From Clusia tigrina (lineage: Eukaryota; Arthropoda; Insecta; Diptera; Clusiidae), in the NCBI GenBank assembly GCA_920105625.2, contig OV050031.1:2025501-2089500 (forward strand): DNA of 64,000 nt. Direction: 5' to 3'. The position numbers and the translations under genes were made by a program. Positions 24,957 through 36,839 of the stretch are shown here, one piece after another; positions within the stretch are counted from its first letter, which is position 1, and each line of letters starts with the position of its first letter. The notes under the pieces were generated by a model that saw only the letters and a program-made list of their open reading frames with translations, was not told the origin of the DNA and made no database searches.

Positions 24957-27256
24957 TAGATAATCAAAGTTGTGTATGACTTCCAAGGCGCAGATGTGCT
25001 TTTGCTAACTCATTTTCAGGTTTGATACTTGTGCAACATATGCAACAATAAGTTCGAAATTCTCTTTTGTCTGAAATGTGTTTCTCGATTTCCACGGCAG
25101 ATTTTATAAGAACATTTTGCGATGAAGTTGAATAGATTTTTATGTACTGCAACTACTTCCAAGTGACTTGAAAATACGATTGCCTTTTACCTCTACAAAC
25201 ACCGGTCAGACCGAAAAGTTTCTCTTTTGACATAATACCAACACAGTTTGCTACCAAATAAGGTTCTTTATGTAGTTTGCTTTGGAACTATTCTTGGACA
25301 CTTCACTGCAAGGACACAAAATACTATTAGTATGATGCGGTTCTGGTTTAAAGTCGGAAACATATCAGTCTAGTCAGGACGAAAATGACTTTCTGTTGTT
25401 ACTTTAATTTAAAAGTTGTGTAACTGAGTAACGATGTCTTGCAATAGGAAAATAGCTACTAAAACTGGGTGCTGATGTTTTAGTCTGATCGAACCATATG
25501 AACTGGGAGTGTGTCCAAATGAACAGGCTATGATTCAATGCGTTCTGACTGATGATTCATATTGTTTTTTTAACATGTATTTTTACTTATTTAGCTTGTC
25601 GAGGTACTCAATATCAGATTTTATCCTTGGCCACTGATTCGGGTCATACCAAAATACTAAACTGAAAGTGACGGAGCCTGAGAAGTGATACTAAAATACT
25701 AAACTGTATGCAACGGACTATAGAAGTCACATATACACTTTTGTAATACCAGCGAAGTACCGATTACTCAACCATCTTCTCATCACTAGAGTAATTAAAC
25801 CTTGCATTATTGCTGCTATTAGTAAAACAGACCGTATAAAAATGAGTTCACAGTGCAAAATTTCCCATGTTCAACGTAATTAAATATTTAATTGTTTCTG
25901 CCCAGATCCGTATCCATTACTTGGAATAGCAATTGCTTCTGAGAACAATGAGTCTACCGGTTTCAGTTGACCAGAACACACAATTTCCATTTATTAGTCT
26001 ATATTTGCCTGTGCATGGAAACTTGCCCTCCACTTGGTTATGCCACCAATAAATTAAACGATTGTTGGAACATGTGTGGGGGCTCAGCAAGGAAATTGCA
26101 TTAAACGAATGGAAAGTCAATAGTGTTAATTAAACCAAATAGATAAAAAGGATGAGGATTCAACAACACTTTATTCTGGTTAATTGCTTCGGTTTAATCA
26201 CTGCCAGCATAAAAGAAAAGTAACAACGTAAGAAGCGACCACAGCAGATTTCGAAACTTAACCGGCTAAGAATGGGTTGGAATTGATCTCAAACAATATT
26301 GAGTTTTTTTAGAAAGCGAACTGGTTATTTTCAAGTAAATTTCAATTTCACAACGCAGGACGAAGTTTCAAATTCCAATCAAGGAAGATCACGTCAATAA
26401 ATACAACTTTTCCAGAACTACGAGTAATTTACGAGGATAACGCATCCTTTCTTTAGAATTATGTACCGTCATTTGCTTTTGCTTTTCTTAGCACTGAAGA
26501 ATGTTTATTAATCCTGTCGTTAGGCTTACTAATCCTGTGTGATTAAGGATACTCACAGTATAAGAAATTGTGTTGCGACTTTAGTGTAATTGATTTCGAC
26601 GGAAGCTAAAATTTATTTATTCACTCAGGCTTAGTTTCTCGTCTACACGACCGACCACAACCTGTTAGCGTGGACCGTAAATAGTATACTGAAATATGAC
26701 TAAAAAGAACCGATCAAATGTGCGAGTATACTCACACAACAACAACAACAACTAAAACAACAACAATAGCATATATTTTGTCAAATTTAATCAGTAGAAA
26801 TCTCAGTTCGGAACAGCGCTCCGTACTAATTAATCTCCAATGCTGGTGTTACAGTTGCCAACAGCAATTTGTGTTGTTATTGTTTCCTAGAAAGAATGGG
26901 GAAATTGGCATATGAAGTAAGGCAGTTGGACTACCTGCACAACTAAGCCACCTACCCTACTAATATGCTTATCTAATCTAACTCTAATCACTAAAAACTA
27001 TCAAGACTCTGCTGTCAAACTCAGGAGGGAGTAAACTTGGCACACACATGGTAATGTCAGAACAATATTCTTTGGTAATGTCTTCGGCCTTTGTGAGATC
27101 TTGACAAAGGGAGTGCTCTCCCTATTTCCACTTCCAAGTAGGGTAGTTTCACCATAGACAATACCAAATTTCTCATATCAGAGAGAGAGAGCTCAGTTTT
27201 GGCCCTGGATGGTTTGTGTAAGTTATTGCCTAGCTGAGACCAATGTCATCTAACTG

Positions 27257-27370
27257 GAGGTAGGTAGGTAGGTAGGTAGGTAGGTAGGTAGGTAGGTAGG
27301 TAGGGCAGCCGCATCATCAATATCCAGTGATGCCACTTAGACCACTAGTTGGGTCCGTTGTGAGCCGCGG
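27257..27370 (+). repeat. (TAGG)n and related dispersed repeat
   Basis: About eleven TAGG units followed by GGCAGCCGC and TTGGGTCCGTTGTGAGCCGCGG. The layout (TAGG tail, CCGC, then a TTGTGA core) resembles the 24806 and 43491 repeats at lower identity. Confidence 0.6.
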
Positions 27371-29027
27371 ACGTAACTGGAGGTAGTGGAAACAAGTTAT
27401 GGTGGTGTATACAAAGACAGAGCAAGAAGTCTGAGTTGATGTAATGAAATCTAACAGAACCATTATATAGAATACAACAAGTTTAAGCATTACCACAGAG
27501 AGAGAGAAAGAGAGAGATAGTGCTTGAAGATAGCTCAGGCATCGGGTAGATACGCTTTTAGCTGGTGAAGAGCGAGATCTACTTTAATGGAAAGCATTCT
27601 AAATATGCATCTATAATGCTGTATACGCACATTATTTGTATATGCGTAGTTCAAACTAACCCAATCACAATGTTGTACAATAGTGTCATCATACAGTGAG
27701 GTATCCTCAGAGGGGCTCTCTTTTTATGTCATTGGGGACCCACAATTTATATAGGAAAGAGAGAAAAAAAGAAAATGTCTGTCAAAATATGCTAAGAACT
27801 TTTTATTAGAATAAGTTTTCGTTCTGAACCCAGATCAGTTGCTCTATACGCTAAATGTTATACATACCTTCTGATCTTATCTGTCACCTGTCATACATCG
27901 ATTCTGAAGGTAATCTCCATCAAACTCGGGGAACAATTCTCTTAATAATTCCTTGTCAGACAAGTCAAGAACTAATTTTAGGTGGCTCCAATGCCAGTGA
28001 AAATGCTTCCAAACATGTCAAATAGGAAACATTGTTCACACTGCACCATTTACATACACACTCGTAAACCATTGCTCAGCGATTTTCATCATTGTTCAGC
28101 GATTTTCAAGGCCAGGTTCGCCTCCTCGGATTCAAGACCCATTGCCATTGGCATGCTTTCCATTGAAGTGGACATGGTTTTGTGCTGGTGTCAAATTTAA
28201 ATTAAATGTAATTGATTTCACTCCATTGCCATTCACAAGGCTGGGTACCCAGAGACCGCACGAGTCTCGTCTGAGATAATTTTGAGTTTTAGCGGTGGCA
28301 CGGTCCATCGGCGAGAGAGGGGTCTGTGTGCCAATTCTGCGCTCGCTCACATTCACATTGAACTTAATTGAAGCGCGGGGCTCGTTAATGACTATTATCG
28401 TAGAGTTCTCAATTGAAGAGAACTTAATTGCTGCCACACACATTATTAAAATGAACAGAAAGTGATTAAAAACACATTTGAATGGTGAAATGTTTGCCAT
28501 TCTTATCTTATTCTCAGTTTTAGATATTTTAAATTGCTGCCCTGGAGAGAGTGGCACGCGTACAGATAAATTTATTGGATTTGTGGGGTTAGATTTGAGT
28601 GTTATCAGCTTGAACTTTATCATAGTTCAGGTTGAACTTTGGTTTCTTTGGAAACCTAAACTAAGATATACAAAGTGTGTCCTTTGTGTACTTCATTCTT
28701 GGAGAGTGAGGCCCAAATGTCACTTGTAGCTATATCTGAAGAATTATCTCCATTGACTACTTAATGGGTCTTTGTCTTCGAATTCCCCTTCTACTCTGTA
28801 CCCCTCAACATAATTTTGCACCTTAACATGGAGTTCTATTTATGGTATTTCCAGCATCTCCACGAGTGAGTCGGCATTTTTGTTTTCTTCGATTTGTTAA
28901 TAGCACAGCGTAACAAGAAACCGCAAGTCATCTTCTTATTAACAATTTACTAGCCAGATTTCAAAGTTCGCCTGGTGATTTTTCGCGCGTGTGTTTGTGA
29001 GTTTTGCTAAATTTACTCGATTACATA

Positions 29028-29555
29028 CGAGGGTGGATTCGAAAGTATTCGGCCCGGGCAATAGATGGTATTCCACTATCGAATGTTGTTTATTATTAAT
29101 CATATGCTTCAAAGGATTGCTTTCAAATTTTCAGTCATTCACTGTTTCGATGGCATTGAAAGGGAAAAACTTAACTTATTAAAAAGGTTCTCCTCCACTG
29201 TCGTCATGGGAAAGTTATGTGTATAGCTCTACGAATTGGTGGTTTATACAACATATTCTCCAGATTTGACGCCATTCAATATTTACACTTGAAAAAATGA
29301 TTCTTTGGAAGAAATGTTTCCACTTGAAGAAATCGTTCGTTGGAAAGAAGTTTGGGTCGAATGAAGAGGTAATCACTAAGACGGATGCCTATTTTGAAGG
29401 CTTCGACGAATCGTATTATTCGAAGGGGCTTGAAAAATTGGAGAGACGTTGGATAATATATATCGAGCTAAAAGCAGAGAATGTTGAGAAATATATAGAA
29501 TTTCCTCCAAAGTAGTGCTTTTTGCGTAGGCCGATTACTTTTGAGTCTACCCTCG
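29028..29555 (+). mobile_element. Internally deleted mariner element
   Basis: Terminal inverted repeats of 27 bp with four mismatches (CGAGGGTGGATTCGAAAG left; inverse of CTTTTGAGTCTACCCTCG right), flanked by TA on both sides. The interior keeps fragments of mariner transposase: YSPDLTPFNIYT and, at 29360-29515, EEVITKTDAYFEGFDESYYS then KGLEKLERRW, the typical C-terminus. Most of the catalytic domain is missing, so it is non-autonomous. Confidence 0.88.
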
Positions 29556-30239
29556 TAATTGCATATTAAAACTTGTTTAACGATCATCTTCATTAAAGTT
29601 CCGAACACTGGGTAGTAAATTATAATTAATAAGTACTAAAAATTTAAATAAATCAAATGACTAACAATAATTCAGTTGGTGGAGACTTGAGGACCATGTT
29701 TTACATTCATCTGAAATCATTCCGCATGAACCTCTAAACCATTTAAGAACTGCGGACACCATTCGTCCACAAATTTCCATTTCACTTTGGTTTACATTCG
29801 CTATACAAGTAAATAAAAGAGATTTCTTGTGGTGTTTGTTGGGAAGTAAATAGGTCGGAAGGCAAGAACCTGTTTATATGCGGAATTTCGTTTTTAAAAT
29901 TAGCGTAAATGGTACTTCGTTCGCTTTCGGACTGAGGGAATTCCCAAATTCAGTCACAGTGAAGACAGCTTGCAAGACGGCATTTCAATGTGGCTGTGTA
30001 CCTTTCATGAGAACAGGTTTATAGGTCTTCAAGATATGTTTTATGTTTAAAGTTTGGTTTCCTTTGAGTGCTTACATTTAAAATTTCTGGGAGACCTTCT
30101 CAATTCTGGATCTTCTCAATTTGGCATCTATCGATGTGAGGCAACTTTTGCTTATGTTGAGGAAATGGAATCAGAATTTCATGTGTGAATTGAATCATAC
30201 TTTTTGAAAGAAAAAAACATCTCTTAAACTAAAGTAAAG

Positions 30240-31010
30240 CTTGATAAAAAATATGGAGACTCTGCGCCATGAAATCAATGATTCAGAAATCGATTCGATG
30301 AATTTCATTGTGGTCGAACAATCTCCGCTGACGCCGAAATGAGGTCCTCATACCAAAATTTATGGAAAAAATCCATGATTGAAAGTGCGCGAGATTGAGA
30401 AATCATACAATTTTGACGGTTCATTTTGAGTAAGCTCTCCACATCAGACGAAGGTTTAGCGATATTCCAATGTGGTCCGGATTGATAAGATATGAATCCA
30501 ATTTGGTTCTGACATAAATCTCCACGAATCGTGTACCCTTCATTTTACACCACAGACTAAGGAACAGTCAAAATAGTAGAGAGAGCCAGGCTTAGATGGT
30601 CAAATAGAAGCAAAAGACAGGCGACACTATTTTGGAAATGCATGTGGGTTAACCCACATTGATTACCTCCAAAAGGGCAAAACGATTAATGGCGAATATG
30701 ATTGAAACTTATTGGATGCTGTGAATAACTTTTTGAGAAAAGACCGCATTTGACGGAGAAGAAAATTCGTTTCCTTCAAGACAATGCGGGTATGTCGTTT
30801 CCATAGCAAATTTAAACGAATTGAAGTACGAATGACTTCCTCATTCCCCCAACCCTCAAGATCTAGGGATCTGTGGTTAGTTTCTATTTCACAGTTCAAA
30901 GAAATGTTGCATTGTAAAAAGGCTCTAACGATGAGGTTATCGATGGAACAACACCCTATTTGAGACCTGGAGATATTCTATTATGTGGAAGGGATAAATC
31001 AATGGGGGAA
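30240..31010 (+). mobile_element. Degenerate mariner transposase relic
   Basis: Broken plus-strand frames read ATLFWKCMWVN, YLQKGKTIN, FEKRPHLTEKKIRFLQDNAG and ISQFKEMLHCKKAL, the order seen in mariner transposases (catalytic Asp region to C-terminus). Many frameshifts and stops; terminal repeats were not found. Distinct from the 29028 element. Confidence 0.7.
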
Positions 31011-31039
31011 AGCTGTATGATGAAGCTCTCAGCTTACAT

Positions 31040-31520
31040 GGCGTGGTCGACATAACAACGGAATAATAAAAATATTTAACTCCAACGTGAAGTCCACTCT
31101 TATGTACGGTTGCGAAACCTGGAACCTTGCAGCCTCTGACTTCCAAACGCTGCAGATTTTCATTAATCGTTGTCTTCGTAAAATATTGAGAATTTTCTGA
31201 CCCGATACGATCTCAAACACTGACCTGTGGAATCGCTGTAACCAGACACCAATGCGCCTGGAAATCCTGAATAGGAAATGGGGCTGGCTCGGGCACGTGT
31301 AAGAAGAGACCAAACCGACATCACCCGCAGCGCAATCGACTGGAACCCTCAAGGCAGCCGTCGCAGTGGCAGGTCAGCACTGACCTGGAGGCGGAATCTG
31401 GAAGCTGACGTATTCAGGACCAACAAAACCTGGAGCGAAATCAAGAGGTTGGCGCATGACAGAGGGAAATGGAGGAACCTTGTTGCCGCTCTTTGCTCCC
31501 CCGCGGAGCCATAGGACCAT
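31040..31520 (+). mobile_element. 3' fragment of a non-LTR retrotransposon (reverse transcriptase C-terminus)
   Basis: Frames read STLMYGCETWNLAASDFQT, FINRCLRKILRIF, RKWGWLGHV, DITRSAIDWNPQGSRRSGR and TWSEIKRLAHDRGKWRNLVA then ALCSP, the C-terminal part of RTE/CR1-like LINE ORF2. It contains stops at 31198 and 31302 and lacks the upstream domains. A (TA)n run follows. Confidence 0.78.
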
Positions 31521-31531
31521 ATAGGAGTATG

Positions 31532-31536
<5 letters not shown>

Positions 31537-31592
<56 letters not shown>
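31537..31592. repeat. (TA)n microsatellite
   Basis: About 28 TA units directly after the LINE fragment at 31040-31520, possibly grown from its 3' tail. Confidence 0.95.
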
Positions 31593-31601
<9 letters not shown>

Positions 31602-32208
31602 AAACAGAATTAAATACACAAGTTAAACTAGGACTATCCTTAGATAGTTGCCCATCCTGGCTTTGTATGTTGATTAGTGTTCCTCATGTCCACACTGATA
31701 CTTCTGAATACAGCTTGCCCGGAAGCAACGCATTGTTATGGAACGAGAATTTGAAATAAGGTTGAGACAGATTTGCTCACCACATCCACAACTATGGAGG
31801 AGTCAACTTAAATCAATTCAAAGGCCATGTTATCTAATCATTGAAGCATTCATTCATACAGCCTCCTCTGCCGACGCATGCAACTTGCGCGTAGGTTATT
31901 GTCATTCCACAAAATTGTCCCACACGTGAATACCGAAAAACCGCAAACAAATTTTAAATAAAAAATTAAATTTAAATAAATTAACAAAAAAACCAAGACA
32001 CACGCTATTCGTAAATATATAATATATTCTCAATTATCATTGCGTCATATCTGTTTATTTGTGTGCTTGATACTTCAGCTCCATCAATCATAATTAACTG
32101 CTAAACGCACCGCACGGAATTGTCTGTTTTTAATGAAACACATTATTAACTTTTTCAATATTACGCTAATTGGTAGTGATTATTTTCTAATAAGCGGATG
32201 GGAGCACA
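31593..32208. other. Spacer before EcKL-8, no gene seen
   Basis: AT-rich downstream flank of EcKL-8. No recognisable gene or structured repeat. Confidence 0.4.
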
Positions 32209-34744
32209 TCATTTCCAGTCCAGCAGACCGCGATTAGCCAACCATGGCATCAACTCGGACATCATCTGTACATATTTGGGATTCGCGTACATGGCTTGCT
32301 TCATTTTGGTCTCATCTTCCAACTTTGCGGCATCCTTGTCGAGCATGATCACAGGAAGAACCTTAGTAGCAACCATATAAGCTGGGAAATATGAAAGTTT
32401 TCTATAATTAATTTGTTTTAAATTTATAACTTCAGAAGTCTCAAGGGTTGGGAGGAAGGTATTTCAAATGTCAGAAAGATCGCAGCCCAGATTTTGACGA
32501 ATTCAGTCAAAGATGTTCTGTGATCAGTGTTTTGAATTGCCTTCTTTTTTTTGTTAATTTATAACATCGGAAGTCTCAAGGGTTGGGAGGAAGGTATTTG
32601 AAATGTGAGAAACATCGCAGCCCAGATTTTGACGAATTCAGTCAGAGATGTTCTGTGATCAGTGTTTTGAATTGCCTTCTTTTTTTTGTTAATTTATAAC
32701 TTCAGAAGTCTAAAGGGTTGGGAGGAAGGTATTTCAAATGTCAGAAACATCGCAGCCCAGATTTTGACGAATTCAGTCAGAGATGTTCTGTGATCAGTGT
32801 TTTGAATTGCCTTCTTTTTTTTGTTAATTTATAACTTCAGAAGTCTCAAGGGTTGGGAGGAAGGTATTTCAAATGTCAGAAACATCGCAGCCCAGATTTT
32901 GACGAATTCAGTCAGAGATGTTCTGTGATCAGTGTTTTGAATTGCCTTCTTTTTTTTGTTAATTTATAACTTCGGAAGTCTCAAGGGTTGGGAGGAAGGT
33001 ATTTGAAATGTGAGAAACATCGCAGCCCAGATTTTGACGAATTCAGTCAGACATGTTCTGTGATCAGTGTTTTGAATTGCCTTCTTTTTTTTGTTAATTT
33101 ATAACTTCAGAAGTCTCAAGGGTTGGGAGGAAGGTATTTCAAATGTCAGATACATCGCAGCCCAGATTTTGACGAATTCAGTCAGAGGTGCTCTGCGATC
33201 AGTGTTTTGATTTGCCGTTTTTTTGTTATTGGTTCCTTGTCCGTTGGAAAGTCTAGACCTATGTCGCTTGGTGAAAAGGTTATCGAAAGCCTTAATATAG
33301 TGTTTGAAAGGAATTCGTTGGAAGACTTTTTTTTTATATTAGAGTCAAACCAAAGTTGGAAACCTCCTTCATAAAATTCAACAGTCATTAATTTATTGAT
33401 TTTTCTCCCGAAATATATAATAACGCCCAAAAAATAGTCACTACGTGTTCCCCAGGTATTTGAGAGTGATGGACACTACAATTCCCTCATTTCCTCATAC
33501 CCTCATATCCACCTTTAATACTTCCCCGCCTCGGTTTGTGTGGACATATTTATATATTATATACTCACCGCTCAGGCCATTCCTTAGCAGTGCAGAATGC
33601 AAGCTCTTCAGCTTCGGTAAAGGTCGGTGATACTGCAAAAATTTCAGATTCTCCACCAATCTCTCATAGTAGAACCGCACGAAGTAGTCAAACTGCGTCA
33701 GCTTGATGTCAGGGTTGGCTGAGGATAGTATCAGGTAATATAGATCATTGGCTGGCGAACCATATTTGGTCACCTGGAAGTCAACGAATAGGGTATCTTT
33801 TATTTTGCCCTCATTATCGTATTGGAACATAACATTATCGGACCAACAGTCGCCATGATTGAGTACGTTGAATTCGCGCGGATTGACTCTGTGTCTCTCT
33901 AAGAGGCATTCAACAAGATAATCATCACTTTTGGCCTGAAAATTACCAAATAAGTGATATAAATATTTTAGAATTCCCACCACTCCATTTTCTCCTCACC
34001 AACTTTCCATAATACTCTTGCCCATTTTTCCACTTCTTCAGTTGAGCCAAAAACACGCTCGATTCGGTGAATTCCTCGTACAAATATTGGTTGTAACAAT
34101 TGTATATGCCCACGGTGAGTTCCTCATCATAACACCCGAAATGCTCCACATAACAAGCTGAAGCGGCATGAAATTCTGCCAACTTGGAGAGCGTCTGCTG
34201 CATGTGCTGCATATCGAAGCCAGTGGCACTGTTGGCATTTTTGTAATCTCGTACATGCAAATCTTCCAACAGCACATAATGCTCCTCTGTGTCCTGATCA
34301 AATTTGTACGCTTCGGGCGAGAATTTGACAGTCTTGCCAGCGTCCTTGTAGATTTGCTCCAATTTTGGTATGATGGTGTAGTAGACAAGCGTCTCTCTAG
34401 GGATGAGCCGCAACTTTAAGATCGTAATGCCAGTGAAAAAGTTGTCATTCTGGCCTTTTAGCACGAAGGATACGGTGCTCGTGCTCCCATCTGCGGTAAA
34501 TTAAGCGTTTGTTACTAAGTAAGTAAGTAAGTGTTAAGCTGACCTTACCTTTCAGTTCCACCTCGGCCTTAATGCGAAACATCAGCGACAAATTGCTATT
34601 TCCAGTAGTCGAGCCTTGTTCTATGTTGACCGTGAGTATTTTCTCATAGTCCCCCAGAGAGGTGTGCACAGCTCGGTCGAGGGTCATGTTTTGCAGCCAG
34701 GCGAATGGACTGCAAGCATCCTCGCCATTTGCTAATCGTGCCAT
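32209..34744 (-). CDS. EcKL-8, EcKinase-like protein with degenerate nucleotide loop
   Basis: Four exons, 34744-34549, 34490-34000, 33935-33569 and 32381-32209 (phases 1, 0, 1), give 408 aa. The last intron is 1187 bp, against 55-95 bp elsewhere in the array, because it is filled by a 135-bp satellite. The C-lobe is standard: LLEDLHVRDYKNAN, LAEFHAASACY, catalytic HGDCWSDN (HGD 256-258), VDFQVTKYGSPANDLYYL, ANRGLLDWK at the end. The N-lobe is unusual: the family's PxWhxxxxFxxxL opening is replaced by CSPFAWLQNM, and the GENY loop by GNSNLS; the lysine in SFVLKGQ is kept. Catalysis may therefore be altered. Belongs with EcKL-9 to 13. Confidence 0.9.
32421..33225. repeat. 135-bp satellite inside EcKL-8 intron 3, about 6 copies
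   Basis: GGAGGAAGGT recurs at 32451, 32586, 32721, 32856, 32991 and 33126, an exact 135-bp period. Copies differ by only a few bases; the last is the most diverged. The units are entirely intronic. Confidence 0.95.
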
Positions 34745-34903
34745 GGTGCTCTGTGGATGTATATAATTACAGGGTATATAAGATTAGATGATTTGCTGAA
34801 GATTGCTAGAGATTTTTGAAAAGGTTTCTGCTTTGGAAAGAATCCACGTCTGTATAAATAGTTAATCATATTAAGAAATGTTGAAATGACGCGTGATCTT
34901 AAC

Positions 34904-35065
34904 CAGAGAACCAGATCACAAAAAGGGGAATCCACTCAAACTCAACGTGAATCCACTCAAAATTGTGATGAATCCACTCAAAATTGTGATGAATCCACTC
35001 AAAATCGTGGTGTATCCGCACGGACGCTGGCAGCGAAAAAGACTTTCCTTTCTCTGTCTTCTCTG
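34904..35065 (+). mobile_element. hAT-type miniature element, copy 4 (162 bp)
   Basis: Begins CAGAGAACCAGATCAC and ends TTTCTCTGTCTTCTCTG. It is flanked by a perfect 8-bp target duplication, ATCTTAAC (34896-34903 and 35066-35073), so it is the youngest of the four. Carries about four 21-bp units (GAATCCACTCAAAATTGTGA) and lacks the CTTAAACGTC segment of the other copies. Inserted about 160 bp upstream of EcKL-8. Confidence 0.9.
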
Positions 35066-35073
35066 ATCTTAAC

Positions 35074-36839
35074 ATCACAGACCATCAAGACCGTTGACGA
35101 TATATCGAACCAAAAGTGATAGTATAATGGAGCTACAAATATCATTCGACACGCGGTACACTCAGAGAGTATTGGAAGAAAAGTTTCCATGCGACTTTTT
35201 AATAATTAAATGAAAGTTTGGTAGCCTTGGCCGTGGATCATTGGTTTAGGAAAGAGTATTCACAGAATTTCTTCTTCTTTAGTTTTTAATGAAGAAAGAG
35301 TATTCACAGAATTCCTGTTTCAGTTTTTAATGAACATTAAATCACCGCAATTGAGTTGAGTTGTTGACAATCGACATTTTTGTACTTGAACCCATTTCAT
35401 GAACCCATCAGCCGCCTTGACTCATAGATGGCACTGCCTTGAAGGGGCGGAGCTAACAATTTAGGGGTTGCAGGCTTGTCTCGTGACTTTATTGATTTTG
35501 CCCTGTTTCCGGTTGCCTTCAAATTTGTTCTTGCGAGGTTAGGGGAAGGAATTTTCACCACTTTGCCACACTTGCACGGTTATCATTTGCCCGATAAGAG
35601 CACGGAATTGGAAGTGTTCAAACATTTGATACGAGTAATTTGTAACTTAGGCACTATCTTTATACTTTTATACTTCTTTAGTGACACTTTCGTTTTAGTT
35701 CGAGTTGCTTGGAATTAATTAAAATATGCGAATTTAGTGTTATCATCACTGGAATGGTTCTTTAGATTCGTTGAAGTAGATTCAGTCCAACAGCAAATTA
35801 TTGTACTCGTAATTGTGATATTTTATTTCCCTTATTATGTAATCCCGTGGAACAATCGAAGCAAATTCGATGTTTATAAAGTCAGATTCAGTTACTTTTT
35901 ACTTCACTGTCCTTATCGAACTTAAGATATATTTTTATTGTATAAATTGTTACCATTTGTTAAATTTTAGTTTGAAATTCCCAAAGCAAACCAGTCCAGA
36001 CACTTCGCCAACCGCTGGCAACTTAATTAGCCGTTTAAGTTTCCGCATTTTGGAGTAATTCGCTTTAAACCTCAAATATAAAAATTGTTTTCCGCTTATC
36101 GTAATTTGTTTATATAAATTTATAACATTTCCAACTTGCCCACGTACACACAACGCACAAAATGGGAGACGGGGGAGCAAGGAGTGTTCATACCCGTATC
36201 TCAATCACTTGTTTGATTGATAAGTTCTTCTACGAGTGTATGTTTTTATAGCTTTTGTACTTTTTTTTAGTATTCCAAACAGTTAATGAGAATGCAACCT
36301 GCTGACATGTGACATGGCACTAGCACACCCACCTTGAATAGTGAGTAAGGCCTTTAAAGCCTTAGTGTGTGTGTGATTGGGTGAGTAATCTAATTCTCAG
36401 TTGCATAAAAGTTGACTTGCTGCACAGTCGAGTGCGTTGATTGAATAACCAACACGAATGTGAGCTTATTTTCAATAGTTACTATAGCCGACCTGGTTTA
36501 CAGGGCAATTAAACAAGCGAAATCACTTAAACTACCCCCCCGTCAATATAAGGGTAATTGCCCCCTTACCTACAGTGCCTTCTTTCTGTAAAGTGCCTTC
36601 TTCCACTATGAAGGACTTTTACCCAAGCAACGATTTGATTTTATTTCATAGAAGCTTAAATCACTCCTGTGTGCATTGTTTGGCATATGTTTTCATACAA
36701 TTTCACCACACCATCATATGACTGCTCCAATGTCCTGTTACAGGGTGGTATTTCAAGCAGGGTTGCATCTTAAAAGCAGTGACAAAAATTGCGTTTTTCC
36801 TTTGTTGAACAATGAATTTGCCGGAGCAAAAGCAGACAT
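35074..36839. other. Intergenic DNA, no gene seen
   Basis: AT-rich upstream flank of EcKL-8. ORFs of 60-80 codons occur but none has conservation I recognise. Confidence 0.4.

Larger units (their letters stand above)
23722..29027. other. 5.3-kb gene-poor region with scattered repeats
   Basis: No host gene recognised. Apart from the repeats listed separately (24806 and 27257) it holds short AAC/CA runs near 26740 and an open minus-strand frame at 28132-28500 that I do not accept as a gene. Confidence 0.4.

Noticed and set aside
28132..28500. Open minus-strand frame of about 120 codons with a hydrophobic start (MANISPFKC...)
   Set aside because: No family resemblance, no neighbouring exon or promoter, low-complexity context; a chance open frame is more likely.
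35476..35718. 80-codon plus-strand frame
   Set aside because: No motif or neighbour support; AT-rich intergenic context.
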